Shown here one piece after another: positions 17,659-26,866 of a stretch of DNA of 64,000 nt (position 1 is the stretch's first letter; each line of letters begins with the position of its first letter). The notes under the pieces are model-generated. The model was given only the letters and a program-made list of their open reading frames with translations. It searched no databases and had not been told where the DNA came from. A program made the position numbers and the translations under genes. The stretch covers positions 48,351 to 112,350 of the forward strand of contig NZ_JAOBTH010000021.1 in NCBI RefSeq assembly GCF_025215075.1, read 5' to 3'. The stretch is from Tenacibaculum haliotis. Its GTDB lineage: Bacteria > Bacteroidota > Bacteroidia > Flavobacteriales > Flavobacteriaceae.

Positions 17659-20139
17659 TTAAAACATTCCACCGCCTTGTTTTTCGTTATTATCACGTTG
17701 ACGTCTTGCTTTTGCTTTATTTTTTCCCCCTCCAAATCTGTAATTGAAACCTAAGTAAGTAGTTTGACTTTCCCAATTAAACTGACCACTTTGTTTGTAA
17801 GGTCTTGTAGAATCAAAACCAAACTTCATTCCATTAAAAATATCGTTAACTCTAAAGTTTATGGTACCTTTTCCTTTTAAAACAGTTAAACTAGCACCAG
17901 TATTTATCATCCACATTTCTTTAGTTTTCCATTGAATATCTTCTCCTGGGCCACGATACATGGCAAATAACTGAAAGCGTAAGTTTTTGGTAGCTTTAAA
18001 ATTATTACTAATACGTGCATTAAACGTTTCGTTTTGCACTTCTATTCTTGCAGAATTAGGATTGTTTAAGTCAGCTGTACCAAATTGTTTTTGTGAGTAA
18101 AAATCCATACTAGAATTTAAACGCCACCAATTATTTACTTTATAATTGGCAGAAAACTCCAACCCGTAAGAACTAGTGTCATCAAAATTTGCGAAAGATA
18201 ATATTTGACGAACTTCGTTAGGGTCAGTAGGATCTTTATAGGTTACACGAGAAATAGCGTCGTTAATTTCGCGATAAAAAGTACCGAATGATAACGAGCC
18301 TCCTTTTATTTTACGTGTATAATTTATTTCTAGTGAGTTGGTAAATTGTGGCGCTAAGTTTTCATTTCCGATAGAAGTAATTAGTGGCGTACTCCATTGT
18401 CTAATTGGGTTTACTTGCCCAATTCCAGGTCTATCAACTCTACGACTATAGCTTAATTGAAATTGATTTTTTTCTGATGGATTATAAGTGAAAAAAGCTG
18501 ATGGATACACAGAAAAGATATCGTCAGTAACTGTTGCCGATGGTTCGTTTTCTAAATTAAAATTACCATCAATTTTATACTGCTCTAAACGTGCTCCTAA
18601 TTGCATGGTTACTTTTCCAAAATTATGTCCGTAGTTTATGTAACCAGAATAAATTTTTCTATCATAATTAAAAGATGAATTTCCAATACGTTCAGTACCT
18701 GTGATTTGTGGATTTCCGTTAACATCAGTAATTATTACACCATTTACATCTGTTAAATAAGTGTTTTCTTCTTGATCTGTAGTATTGATGTTTTTAGTGT
18801 TGTTTACTCGATATTCTAAACCAACTTCTAATTTTCCTTTTTCTGAAATAGGGTTTGTATAATCAAGATTGATTAAAGTGTTTTCTCCTTCGTTTTTAAT
18901 TGTATTAAAGTAATTTAATAATTTAGTTGATGAGTTTACTAAATCTTTACTAATAGATTTTTCGGGAGAGTCAGAATATGAATAAGTACTTTCAAATTCT
19001 AAATTATGACCTTCTTTTGCAAAATCAATTTTATAATTTACGTTATATGCGCTAGAAGAACCATCTACTTTTTGATCGTTAGGAGCATGTGAGGTTAGTA
19101 CATTGTTTTCATAAATTTTTGGAACAGATAAACTATGTGCATCAAACCAATTTTGAGTCGTATAAAATGATAAGGTATTTTTGTCATTGATATAAATATC
19201 AGCTCCAATTTTTGCTAAATGAGATGTGTTTGCATTGTTTCCTCTAAATTGTTGAACATTATTGTTTTCAGGTCTTTCAATTTGTCCGTAATTTAAATTG
19301 TTACCTGTATTGTAACCGTAGTTTCCAAAAAAGTTAACCTTACCAGTTTTGTAGTTCATGTTAGTTGAACCATTAAAACGTGTAAAATAATCTGTAGTAA
19401 CACCTAAATCAACAGAACCATTAAACCCCATGTTAGCGTTTTTATTTAAAATAATATTGATAATTCCGCTCATTCCTTCAGGGTTGTATTTTGCTGATGG
19501 ATTGGTAATTAACTCGATACTTTTTATTGATGAAGATGGTATTTGTTTTAATAATTGAGCTGCACTCATATTTGTTGGTTTACCATCTACAAGCACACGA
19601 ACGTTACTATTACCACGTAAGCTTATGCCACCAGTTTGGCTATCAACACTTACAGATTGTACGTTGTTTAATAGTTCAGATGCAGTTGTACCGGCAGATG
19701 TTAAATCTTTACCAACATTAATTACTTTTCTATCTACTTTCTGTACAACGGTAGACGTTTCTGCTCTAATTTCTACTTCATCTAATGTTGTTGAATCTTC
19801 AATTAATGAAATAGTTCCTAAATTTATTTTTCTATTCTTATTATTAATAGTAACTTGTTTAGAAATGGTTTTGTACCCAATGAACTGAATTTCAATCGTG
19901 TTTTTTCCTTCAGGAATATTTTTTATAGAAAAAGTACCATTGTCGTTTGTGATTCCTCCAGTTAAAATTTTATTGGCAGCATCTTTGATTATAATGTTTA
20001 CGTAAGGTAAAGGTTCCTTGGTTGTTTTATCAATAACTTTACCTGAAACAGTACCAGCCTTTGGTAAGTTACTTTTGGGCATTTGAGCAAATAAACTCAC
20101 ACTAAATACGGTGAAAATTAGTAGTAGTATTTTTTTCAT
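17659..20139 (-). CDS. TonB-dependent receptor-like outer-membrane barrel protein
   Basis: This 826-residue outer-membrane protein has a signal peptide (residues 1-18, ending SLFAQ). A carboxypeptidase-regulatory-like domain covers about 30-115 (GKVIDKTTKEPLPYVNIII, SIKNIPEGKNTIEI). A plug-like domain follows (SVDSQTGGISLRGNSNVRVL), then a large barrel of the OMP_b-brl_3 type. The last barrel strand, TYLGFNYRFGGG, is followed by a basic tail (KAKARRQRD) ending in GGGMF, a tail seen in this subfamily. The ligand is unknown, with no neighbouring SusD or binding lipoprotein to suggest one. Confidence 0.85.
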   Translation of the reverse strand: MKKILLLIFTVFSVSLFAQMPKSNLPKAGTVSGKVIDKTTKEPLPYVNIIIKDAANKILTGGITNDNGTFSIKNIPEGKNTIEIQFIGYKTISKQVTINNKNRKINLGTISLIEDSTTLDEVEIRAETSTVVQKVDRKVINVGKDLTSAGTTASELLNNVQSVSVDSQTGGISLRGNSNVRVLVDGKPTNMSAAQLLKQIPSSSIKSIELITNPSAKYNPEGMSGIINIILNKNANMGFNGSVDLGVTTDYFTRFNGSTNMNYKTGKVNFFGNYGYNTGNNLNYGQIERPENNNVQQFRGNNANTSHLAKIGADIYINDKNTLSFYTTQNWFDAHSLSVPKIYENNVLTSHAPNDQKVDGSSSAYNVNYKIDFAKEGHNLEFESTYSYSDSPEKSISKDLVNSSTKLLNYFNTIKNEGENTLINLDYTNPISEKGKLEVGLEYRVNNTKNINTTDQEENTYLTDVNGVIITDVNGNPQITGTERIGNSSFNYDRKIYSGYINYGHNFGKVTMQLGARLEQYKIDGNFNLENEPSATVTDDIFSVYPSAFFTYNPSEKNQFQLSYSRRVDRPGIGQVNPIRQWSTPLITSIGNENLAPQFTNSLEINYTRKIKGGSLSFGTFYREINDAISRVTYKDPTDPNEVRQILSFANFDDTSSYGLEFSANYKVNNWWRLNSSMDFYSQKQFGTADLNNPNSARIEVQNETFNARISNNFKATKNLRFQLFAMYRGPGEDIQWKTKEMWMINTGASLTVLKGKGTINFRVNDIFNGMKFGFDSTRPYKQSGQFNWESQTTYLGFNYRFGGGKNKAKARRQRDNNEKQGGGMF

Positions 20140-20235
20140 TTTGTTTGTTTTTTAGATTCTTTTGATACTTAGTAGACTTGCCATTTATCATTTTCGTTAC
20201 TACAATTAACGGATTTTAACTTATTATTAACAATT

Positions 20236-20598
20236 ATGAAAAAAAATACTTTAGTTATAGGAGCTTCTTTAAATCCTACGAGATATTCAAATATTGCAAT
20301 TAAAAGATTGATTGATAAAGGAATAAAAACCGTTGCAATTGGTTTAAGAAAAGGGAAAGTGTTAGACACTATTATTGAAAAAGAAAAAGTACTTTTTAAA
20401 AATATTGATACTGTTACATTGTATTTAAATGCTGAGCGTCAAAAAGAATACTATGAGTATATAATTTCATTACAACCCAAGAGAGTAATTTTTAATCCGG
20501 GTACTGAAAATAATGAGTTTTATAAACTTTTAGAAGAAAATAAAATCCAGTCAGAAGTGGCTTGTACATTGGTTTTATTATCAACCAATCAATATTAA
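20236..20598 (+). CDS. CoA-binding domain protein (YccU-like)
   Basis: This 120-residue single-domain Rossmann protein begins KKNTLVIGASLNPTRYSNIA, the CoA-binding fold of the YccU type. RVIFNPGTENNEFYKLL is conserved near residue 85. Members bind CoA or nucleotides and have no assigned reaction. Its 3' end overlaps the convergent RNase Z gene by four bases, so no terminator lies between them. Confidence 0.82.
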   Translation: MKKNTLVIGASLNPTRYSNIAIKRLIDKGIKTVAIGLRKGKVLDTIIEKEKVLFKNIDTVTLYLNAERQKEYYEYIISLQPKRVIFNPGTENNEFYKLLEENKIQSEVACTLVLLSTNQY

Positions 20599-21536
20599 TT
20601 TAAAATATTTACAGGAGCCGAGTTTGTAGAATATAGTTTACCGGCTTCGGCTAATTCTACATTTTTAAAAATTGTTTGTGCTTCGTCTTTAAAATCTTCT
20701 ATGTTTGAATATCGACTAGAATAATGACCAATAATTAATTTATTTACGTTTGCTTGGTTAGCAATTGAGGCTGCTTGTTCGGCAGTAGCATGTTTTGTTC
20801 TTTCACATAAATCTTCCCTATTTTTTAAAAAGGTAGCTTCATGGTATAAAAGATCTACATTTTTAATAATAGGAACTATATCTGGTTTATATGCAGTATC
20901 ACTACAAAAAGCAAAGCTTTTTGATTTAGGAGGATCGATAGTTAATTCGGAATTGGGAATAACTTTACCTGTAGATAAAACAAAATCTTTACCTGATTTG
21001 ATATTATGGTAATCGCAAGTATCTATTTCTTTGTATTCTTCTATTTTACCGATATGTAATTTTCTTGGCTTTTCTTTTTCTCTAAATAAAAACCCGTTGG
21101 TATAAACTCTGTGGTCTAAAGGAATTGTATGTACAGAAACTTTATCATCTTCAAAAATTAACTCGCTTTCTTTTGATACGAGTTCGTGGAAATGAATATG
21201 GTATTTTGTCCAAGATTTTGATAGTTTTAATTGAAGAGTAGTAACTTCTTTAATACCTTTTGGACCATAAATGTGGAGTTCTTTTTCACGATTTAAAATA
21301 CCGAAGGTAGAAATAAGACCTATAAGGCCAAAGAAATGATCACCATGTAAATGAGATATAAATATATGATTGATTTTAGAAAAACCAACTTTATATTTTC
21401 GCATTTGTCTTTGTGTACCCTCGCCACAATCTATTAGAAAATGACGGTTGTTAATTTCTAAATATTGAGATGTAGGATGTGCGTTTACTCTTGGGGTGGC
21501 AGAATGGCAACCTAAAATAGTTAACTTTAAACTCAT
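20595..21536 (-). CDS. rnz: Ribonuclease Z
   Basis: This 313-residue metallo-beta-lactamase-fold endonuclease removes tRNA 3' trailers. The zinc ligands are in HLHGDHFFGLIGL (about residues 63-75), FCSDTAYKP and GHYSSRYS. KHATAEQAA near residue 247 is typical of the tRNase Z group. The length equals bacterial short-form RNase Z. The ATG at 21536 is adjacent to the stop of the small sorting-domain gene, so the leftward genes pyrR to rnz may form one transcript. Confidence 0.93.
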   Translation of the reverse strand: MSLKLTILGCHSATPRVNAHPTSQYLEINNRHFLIDCGEGTQRQMRKYKVGFSKINHIFISHLHGDHFFGLIGLISTFGILNREKELHIYGPKGIKEVTTLQLKLSKSWTKYHIHFHELVSKESELIFEDDKVSVHTIPLDHRVYTNGFLFREKEKPRKLHIGKIEEYKEIDTCDYHNIKSGKDFVLSTGKVIPNSELTIDPPKSKSFAFCSDTAYKPDIVPIIKNVDLLYHEATFLKNREDLCERTKHATAEQAASIANQANVNKLIIGHYSSRYSNIEDFKDEAQTIFKNVELAEAGKLYSTNSAPVNILN

Positions 21537-21857
21537 TTATCTAATTACAAAACGTTTAGAAATTACTTCTTTATTGCTTTGAATAGCATATATATACATG
21601 CCTGATTTTAAATCGTTACGATTAAAAGGTATAGAATTACGACCATTAATCACCTTTAACTTTTTAGAGTACACTGTTTTTCCGAGTACATTTCTAACAG
21701 TTAAAATAACCGTTTGACTTGTTTTTGAGTTTACAAAAATGGTAGTACTATTCGTAAAAGGGTTCGGAGACGCAACTAATTTATCTATAGATTTTTCTTG
21801 AGAAAAACTAGATAATGTTATCGTTAATAAAAATAATAAAAGTATTTTTTTTACCAT
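21537..21857 (-). CDS. Tiny secreted protein consisting of a T9SS sorting domain
   Basis: The 106-residue protein has a signal peptide (residues 1-19, ending SSFSQ) and then almost nothing except a type A C-terminal sorting domain. It shows the usual order VASPNPFTNSTTIFVN, VILTVRNVLGKTVYSKKL and LKSGMYIYAIQSN, with a basic end KRFVIR. Type IX secretion uses such domains to export and anchor larger cargo. Here there is no cargo domain. It lies directly between the unknown 110-residue protein gene and rnz. Confidence 0.8.
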   Translation of the reverse strand: MVKKILLLFLLTITLSSFSQEKSIDKLVASPNPFTNSTTIFVNSKTSQTVILTVRNVLGKTVYSKKLKVINGRNSIPFNRNDLKSGMYIYAIQSNKEVISKRFVIR

Positions 21858-21889
21858 ATGTATTCATTTAGGGGATAATAAATATAAGG

Positions 21890-22222
21890 CTAAAAACCCA
21901 AATCACGTTGAATATTTTCCATTTCTATAACATCTTCCGCTTCAGTTAGGGTTGGAACAATGTTAAAAGTTTCAGGAAAATCATCAATATTTACATCCTT
22001 TACTACAATAACAAAAGATGTGCCGTTTTTTAGATGTTCATGAGCGTATACCAAAAATAATAAAATATTTTCTTTGGTAGCGTTAAAACTCTCTGAAATT
22101 TCAACAATAAGGTGTTTTTCCTTATAGTTAATGTGTTCTTTTTCAAAAGTTAACATAAATTCAGCGAAAGTTTCTGCTACTGAACTAAATAAAGTATAGA
22201 TTGTTTTTTCTGCTATTTTCAT
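21890..22222 (-). CDS. Conserved hypothetical protein between pyrB and rnz
   Basis: The 110-residue soluble acidic protein has an alternating helix-strand pattern, for example HLIVEISESFNATKENILLF and GTSFVIVVKDVNIDDFPETF. The pattern loosely resembles a STAS-like fold, but I see no diagnostic motif. It starts two bases after pyrB and precedes the sorting-domain gene, so it belongs to the leftward operon. Related proteins are sometimes named ribonuclease Z in databases, probably carried over from the neighbouring gene. There is no metallo-beta-lactamase motif here to support that. Confidence 0.6.
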   Translation of the reverse strand: MKIAEKTIYTLFSSVAETFAEFMLTFEKEHINYKEKHLIVEISESFNATKENILLFLVYAHEHLKNGTSFVIVVKDVNIDDFPETFNIVPTLTEAEDVIEMENIQRDLGF

Positions 22223-22224
22223 GA

Positions 22225-23157
22225 TTATCTTTTTATTTGTTGAGCAAGTAAATATATTGCAGCCATACGTACTGCAACACCATTTTCTACTTGATTTAAG
22301 ATAATAGATTGATTACTATCGGCAACATCACTAGTTAATTCTACCCCACGGTTTATAGGACCTGGATGCATGATAACAATTTCTTTATTAAGGCTATCTA
22401 GTATTTCTCTGTTAATTCCGAAAAGTTGTGTGTATTCTCTTGTTGAAGGAAAATATTTAATATCCATTCGTTCATGTTGTACACGTAAAACATTGGCTAC
22501 ATCACACCATTCTAAAGCCTTCTTTAAGTTTGTTTCAACCTCAACACCTAAACTAGTAATGTATTTAGGGATTAAAGTAGTAGGGCCACAAACTTTTACC
22601 TTAGCGCCTTGTAGTTGCAATGCAAATATATTAGAAAGTGCCACTCGCGAGTGTAAAACATCACCTACAATTACAATTTTTTTACCTTTTAGATTACTGT
22701 TTAAAGCTTCTCGCATAGAAAAACTATCCAACAAAGCTTGTGTTGGATGTTCGTGAGTTCCGTCACCAGCGTTAATAATTTTAGCATCTACATGCCTCGA
22801 TAAAAAAATACCTGCACCAACACTTGCATGACGCATTACAACAATATCAACTTTCATGGCTAATATATTGTTAACAGTATCTATTAAAGTCTCTCCTTTT
22901 TTTACTGATGATTGCGCAGCAGAAAAATTAATTACATCAGCAGATAATCGTTTTTCAGCTAACTCGAATGATAATTTTGTGCGAGTACTATTTTCAAAAA
23001 ATAAATTAGCAATCGTTATATCTCGAAGAGAAGGAACTTTTTTAATGGGTCTGTTTATAACTTCTTTAAAATGAGAAGCAGTTTCAAAAATAAGCTCTAA
23101 ATCAGTTTTGTTAAGGTACTTAATACCTAATAAATTTTCAACACTTAACTGCTTCAT
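22225..23157 (-). CDS. pyrB: Aspartate carbamoyltransferase catalytic subunit
   Basis: This 310-residue enzyme makes carbamoyl-aspartate in pyrimidine synthesis. The carbamoyl-phosphate site FFENSTRTKLSFELAEKRL is at about residues 53-71, with VMRHASVGAG, HEHPTQALLD and the late HPGPINRGVE loop. The length is normal for the catalytic chain. pyrR lies 24 bases upstream in the same direction, so the two are probably cotranscribed. No regulatory-chain gene (pyrI) is nearby. Confidence 0.95.
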   Translation of the reverse strand: MKQLSVENLLGIKYLNKTDLELIFETASHFKEVINRPIKKVPSLRDITIANLFFENSTRTKLSFELAEKRLSADVINFSAAQSSVKKGETLIDTVNNILAMKVDIVVMRHASVGAGIFLSRHVDAKIINAGDGTHEHPTQALLDSFSMREALNSNLKGKKIVIVGDVLHSRVALSNIFALQLQGAKVKVCGPTTLIPKYITSLGVEVETNLKKALEWCDVANVLRVQHERMDIKYFPSTREYTQLFGINREILDSLNKEIVIMHPGPINRGVELTSDVADSNQSIILNQVENGVAVRMAAIYLLAQQIKR

Positions 23158-23181
23158 CTTAGTTTGTTTTTATAATCATAA

Positions 23182-23736
23182 CTAATCAAGCTTGGTAGGC
23201 TTGGTTTCTAGGTAAATTGTATCTTTTTTATGAGTCTCTTGCCAATTAACAACTACCTTTTCTTCATTAATAGCATCTACTTGTCTACCTCTGTAATTAG
23301 GTTGAATTGGTAAATGACGACTAAAACGACGATCGATTAATACTAATAATTCAATATTTTCTGGTCGTCCGTATGATTGAATTGCGGTTAAAGCACTTCG
23401 CACACTTCTTCCTGAATACAGTACATCATCAATAATAACCACCTTTTTATCTTCAATTAAAAAATCAATTTGAGTAGATGTAGCCTCTAATGGCTCATTT
23501 CTTCTACGAAAATCATCACGATAAAAAGTAATATCTAACAGTCCTAGTTTAAGGTCTTTAATATTATATTCTTCGGTTAATAATTTTGTTAATCGTTTTG
23601 CTAAAAAAGAACCTCTAGGCTGCAAACCTATTAAAACGGTATTAGAAAAATCGTTGTGATTTTCGATTAACTGACAGGCTAATCGATGCAGAATGATTTC
23701 AATTTCTTTAGAAGTAAGTAGTGTTTTCCTGCTCAT
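23182..23736 (-). CDS. pyrR: PyrR bifunctional regulator / uracil phosphoribosyltransferase
   Basis: The 184-residue type I phosphoribosyltransferase has the PRPP-binding loop KVVIIDDVLYSGRSVRSAL near 95-113 and the conserved VLIDRRFSRHLPIQPNYRGR. PyrR proteins bind UMP and, in Gram-positive bacteria, control pyr mRNA attenuation. They also have weak UPRTase activity. It is the first gene of a pyrR-pyrB leftward unit. I did not find a clear attenuator hairpin in the short leader. Confidence 0.92.
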   Translation of the reverse strand: MSRKTLLTSKEIEIILHRLACQLIENHNDFSNTVLIGLQPRGSFLAKRLTKLLTEEYNIKDLKLGLLDITFYRDDFRRRNEPLEATSTQIDFLIEDKKVVIIDDVLYSGRSVRSALTAIQSYGRPENIELLVLIDRRFSRHLPIQPNYRGRQVDAINEEKVVVNWQETHKKDTIYLETKPTKLD

Positions 23737-23846
23737 GTTTTGCTATCAAATTGGTATGATAGTTTATTTTTCAAAAATAAAGCAAAAAAAACAGCGGACA
23801 AAATTAAACTTGATGAAACATAAAACTATATGAATAAAATTATCTT

Positions 23847-23854
23847 TACATTTG
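23847..23854 (+). promoter_or_regulatory. Bacteroidota -10 box of the SulP gene
   Basis: TACATTTG fits TAnnTTTG exactly and lies 28 bases before the ATG at 23882. It includes a TTG that would otherwise be read as an earlier start, which argues for the ATG. Confidence 0.5.
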
Positions 23855-23881
23855 CCAACTTTTACAATAGCCGAGAATATT

Positions 23882-25774
23882 ATGATGAAATACCTTAAAA
23901 ATAAGAAACTTAACATTAAAGATGATACGTTAGCAGGGATAACAGTTTCTTTAGCAATGATACCAGAAGTGGTAGCTTTTGCTTTTGTTGCTCAAATTAG
24001 CCCAATAGTAGCATTGTTTGGTGCATTTGTAGTGGGAATAATTTCAGCCGTTTTTGGTGGTAGACCAGGACTTATCTCTGGTGCAGCAGGTGCTGTAGCT
24101 GTTATTTTTGTAACGATGATCCAAGAAGGGCATGCAAAAGGCTTGCTTTTTGATAACCCTGTAGAAAATATGGGCTATTTCTATTTACTAGCCGCAGTTG
24201 TTTTAATGGGAGTAATACAAGTTTTTGCTGGTTTGTTTAAGTTAGGGAAATTTGTACGTTTAATTCCACACCCTGTAATGATGGGATTTGTAAACGGATT
24301 GGCAATTGTTATTTTTATGGCGCAATTGGGAATGTTTACAGAAAATAAAAAAGATTTTTTCGGACAAAATATGCGTAAAACCGAATCGAAAGAATTGGTT
24401 TATAATGTAACAGATAATCAAGTTAAAGATTTAAATTCTGACACTGTTTTATTTACCATTGATGGAAATTCAGTAAGGAATAATAATACAAACGAAGAAG
24501 CTTTTTTCGTTTCAGAAGGTCAGGTTTTTGATGCTAAAACAAAAAAAGTTGTTTTTAACGTTTCTGAAGAAGGGTTTTATTCGGTAAAAGATAGCGGAGT
24601 TGTAAAATCAACCATGCAAGGAGAAAAGCTTTATACAATGATTGGGTTGGTTTTATTAACAATGCTTATTGTATGGGGATTACCAAAAATAACTACTAAA
24701 ATACCGGCAGCATTAACGGCTATTTTAATTGTTACATTAATATCAATCTTTAGTGGTTTAAGTTCTATTAATGTTGGTGATTTTATTAGAGACGGAGGAG
24801 GAGCTGGTTTAAACGGTATTGATGAAATATCAAAAAAACTAAATTTATTAGAGCTTTGGAGCAACTTACCTTTTAATTTAGATACCCTTAAATTTATTGC
24901 ACCTTATGCCTTTTTAGCGGCATCTGTTGGTTTGATAGAAACTTTAATGACTATGAATTTAGTAGATGAGTTAACAGATAGTAGAGGTAACGGAAATAAA
25001 GAGTGTGTTGCGCAAGGAGCAGGAAATATTGTTAGTGGTGTATTTGGTGGAACTGGTGGTTGTGGTATGATTGGCCAAACAGTTATTAATATCAACGCTG
25101 GTGGTAGAGGAAGATTATCGGGAGTAATGATGTCATTAACCTTATTAACTTTTATTTTATTTGCTGATAAATATATAGAGCAAGTGCCAATTGCTGCTTT
25201 AGTAGGAGTAATGTTTATGATGGTTATTGAAACATTTGCATGGTCTAGTTTTAGAATCATGAAAAAAATTCCAACTTCTGATGCATTTGTATTAGTAATC
25301 GTATCTGCAGTTACTGTATTTTTCGATTTAGCAATTGCCGTTTTTGTAGGGGTAATTATATCAGCTTTATCTTTTGCTTGGACAAGTGCTAAGAAAATTA
25401 GAGCTAGAAAAAGAATGAAAGCAGACGGAACTAAAGTGTATGAAATTTGGGGGCCTTTATTCTTTGGAAGTATTACTACTTTTAATGAAAAATTTGATGT
25501 TAAAAATGATCCTGAAAATGTAGAAATTGATTTTATTGAAAGTAGAATTTCTGATCACTCTGCCCTAGAAGCCTTATTTATTTTAGTAGAGAAGTATGAG
25601 AAAGCAGGAAAAACATTAAAATTAAAACACTTAAGTGAAGACTGTAAAGTGTTAATGTATAAAGCGAATGATAAGTTTTATGATGTAATTATAGCTGATG
25701 TTGATGATCCTCGTTATCATTTAGCTGAAAATCCTGAAGCTTTTCCGAAGCCTCTATCAGAATATAAATTTTAA
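23882..25774 (+). CDS. SulP family anion transporter with STAS domain
   Basis: This integral membrane transporter of about 630 residues takes up sulfate, bicarbonate or related anions. The SulP signature region (DDTLAGITVSLAMIPEVVAF, GAFVVGIISAVFGGRPGLI) is at the N-terminus and the STAS domain is C-terminal (EIWGPLFFGSITTF, DFIESRISDHSAL). A hydrophilic insert of about 95 residues, residues 153-247, separates two membrane segments and looks extracytoplasmic. The usual start choice, TTG at 23852, falls inside a -10 box, so I place the start at the ATG at 23882. It has a strong terminator after it. The anion cannot be read from sequence. Confidence 0.88.
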   Translation: MMKYLKNKKLNIKDDTLAGITVSLAMIPEVVAFAFVAQISPIVALFGAFVVGIISAVFGGRPGLISGAAGAVAVIFVTMIQEGHAKGLLFDNPVENMGYFYLLAAVVLMGVIQVFAGLFKLGKFVRLIPHPVMMGFVNGLAIVIFMAQLGMFTENKKDFFGQNMRKTESKELVYNVTDNQVKDLNSDTVLFTIDGNSVRNNNTNEEAFFVSEGQVFDAKTKKVVFNVSEEGFYSVKDSGVVKSTMQGEKLYTMIGLVLLTMLIVWGLPKITTKIPAALTAILIVTLISIFSGLSSINVGDFIRDGGGAGLNGIDEISKKLNLLELWSNLPFNLDTLKFIAPYAFLAASVGLIETLMTMNLVDELTDSRGNGNKECVAQGAGNIVSGVFGGTGGCGMIGQTVININAGGRGRLSGVMMSLTLLTFILFADKYIEQVPIAALVGVMFMMVIETFAWSSFRIMKKIPTSDAFVLVIVSAVTVFFDLAIAVFVGVIISALSFAWTSAKKIRARKRMKADGTKVYEIWGPLFFGSITTFNEKFDVKNDPENVEIDFIESRISDHSALEALFILVEKYEKAGKTLKLKHLSEDCKVLMYKANDKFYDVIIADVDDPRYHLAENPEAFPKPLSEYKF

Positions 25775-25776
25775 AT

Positions 25777-25805
25777 AAAAAATCCCGCTAAAAGCGGGAT
25801 TTTTT
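25777..25805. terminator. Bidirectional terminator between sulP and oxyR
   Basis: A 13-bp perfect stem (core ATCCCGCT / AGCGGGAT) with a 3-base loop and A/T flanks lies three bases after the SulP stop and five bases before the oxyR stop. Confidence 0.92.
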
Positions 25806-25810
25806 ATGAC

Positions 25811-26752
25811 TTATATTTTATTTATCGGACTAATAATATCAACATCACTAAAAGCAATTGCGCCTCTAATAACACTATCTATAGTGCTTTTTAAAGCTTC
25901 AATTAATTGCATTTTAAGTTGTGATTTATGATAAATTAAGCTGACCTCTCTTGCAGGAGGAGGTGTTTCAAATTCTCTTAAATGTTCTTTGTCAGATTCA
26001 TTTAAATCTAGCGTATTTAAATATGGCAATAAGGTCATGCCTAAACCATCTTTAGATAGTTTTATGAGTGTATCAAAACTTCCACTTTCTAACTGAAAAT
26101 GATGCGTTGAGTTCTTTTTATTAGTTCTGCATAAATTGATAATGCTGTTTTTAAAACAATGTCCATCTTCTAGTAATAAAATGTCATCCACTTCTAAATC
26201 ATCAATTTTAATCTTTTTCTGATCATACAAACGATGTTCTTTTGGGATTAAACCCACAAAAGGTTCGTAATATAAAACGCGTTCTTTTATCGCTTCATTT
26301 TCTAGCGGAGTTGCCGCCAAAGCAGCATCGATATGACCGTCGGTTAATTTTCTAACAATTTCTTCAGTAGTTAACTCCTCTATAATTAACTGAACTTTCG
26401 GATAGTTTTTACTAAATGTCTTTAAAAACATTGGTAGTAGAGTTGGCATAACCGTAGGTATAATTCCAAGTTTAAACTCGCCACCTATAAATCCTTTTTG
26501 TTGATGAACTATATCTACAATTCGATTACTTTCATCAACAATAACTTTAGCTTGTTCAATAATTTTTTGACCAACTTCGGTTAATTCAATTGGTTTTTTT
26601 GACCGGTTAAATATTTTAGCCTCTAATTCATCTTCTAATTTTTGAATTTGCATACTTAAAGTAGGCTGCGTAACAAAACAGTGCTCAGCTGCAATAGTAA
26701 AGTTTTTATATTCAGCAACAGCAAGGGTGTATTTTAACTGAGTTATTGTCAT
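25811..26752 (-). CDS. oxyR: Hydrogen-peroxide sensor OxyR (LysR family)
   Basis: The 313-residue LysR regulator has an N-terminal winged HTH (ITQLKYTLAVAEYKNFTIAA, LSMQIQKLEDELEAKIFNR) and a substrate-like domain. The peroxide-sensing pair is visible in LLEDGHCFKNSIINLC. By direct count the cysteines are residues 199 and 208, the same numbers as in E. coli OxyR. The gene is divergent from dps, a classic OxyR target, across a 114-base spacer. It probably regulates dps and itself. Confidence 0.92.
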   Translation of the reverse strand: MTITQLKYTLAVAEYKNFTIAAEHCFVTQPTLSMQIQKLEDELEAKIFNRSKKPIELTEVGQKIIEQAKVIVDESNRIVDIVHQQKGFIGGEFKLGIIPTVMPTLLPMFLKTFSKNYPKVQLIIEELTTEEIVRKLTDGHIDAALAATPLENEAIKERVLYYEPFVGLIPKEHRLYDQKKIKIDDLEVDDILLLEDGHCFKNSIINLCRTNKKNSTHHFQLESGSFDTLIKLSKDGLGMTLLPYLNTLDLNESDKEHLREFETPPPAREVSLIYHKSQLKMQLIEALKSTIDSVIRGAIAFSDVDIISPINKI

Positions 26753-26774
26753 TCTATCAAATTTTTTGATAAAG

Positions 26775-26803
26775 ATATTAAAACTATCAATATCACTTAT
26801 AGT
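26775..26803. promoter_or_regulatory. Possible OxyR binding region
   Basis: The oxyR-dps spacer contains GATA-N7-TATC followed by a TTATAG segment, which partly matches the ATAG/CTAT array bound by OxyR. The later half-sites do not keep the 10-base phase, so this is only a candidate. Confidence 0.3.
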
Positions 26804-26823
26804 TTTTGTGATTTATTTAAAAG

Positions 26824-26831
26824 TAATTTTG
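26824..26831 (+). promoter_or_regulatory. -10 box of dps
   Basis: TAATTTTG matches TAnnTTTG and lies 36 bases before the dps ATG. A TTG at 26806-26808 is 15 bases upstream, shorter than the usual -33 spacing, as might be expected of an activator-dependent promoter. Confidence 0.5.
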
Positions 26832-26866
26832 AAGTATTAAAATATGAATAACTAAAAATAAATAAA

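Noticed and set aside
17490..17735. An 81-residue minus-strand frame over the FabH end
   Set aside because: It crosses the dispersed repeat and a terminator and overlaps the barrel gene.
21890..22222. Naming the 110-residue protein ribonuclease Z
   Set aside because: It lacks the HxHxDH metal site; the real rnz is at 20595-21536.
23852..23881. TTG as start of the SulP gene
   Set aside because: The TTG is part of a TACATTTG -10 box, so it is probably not transcribed.
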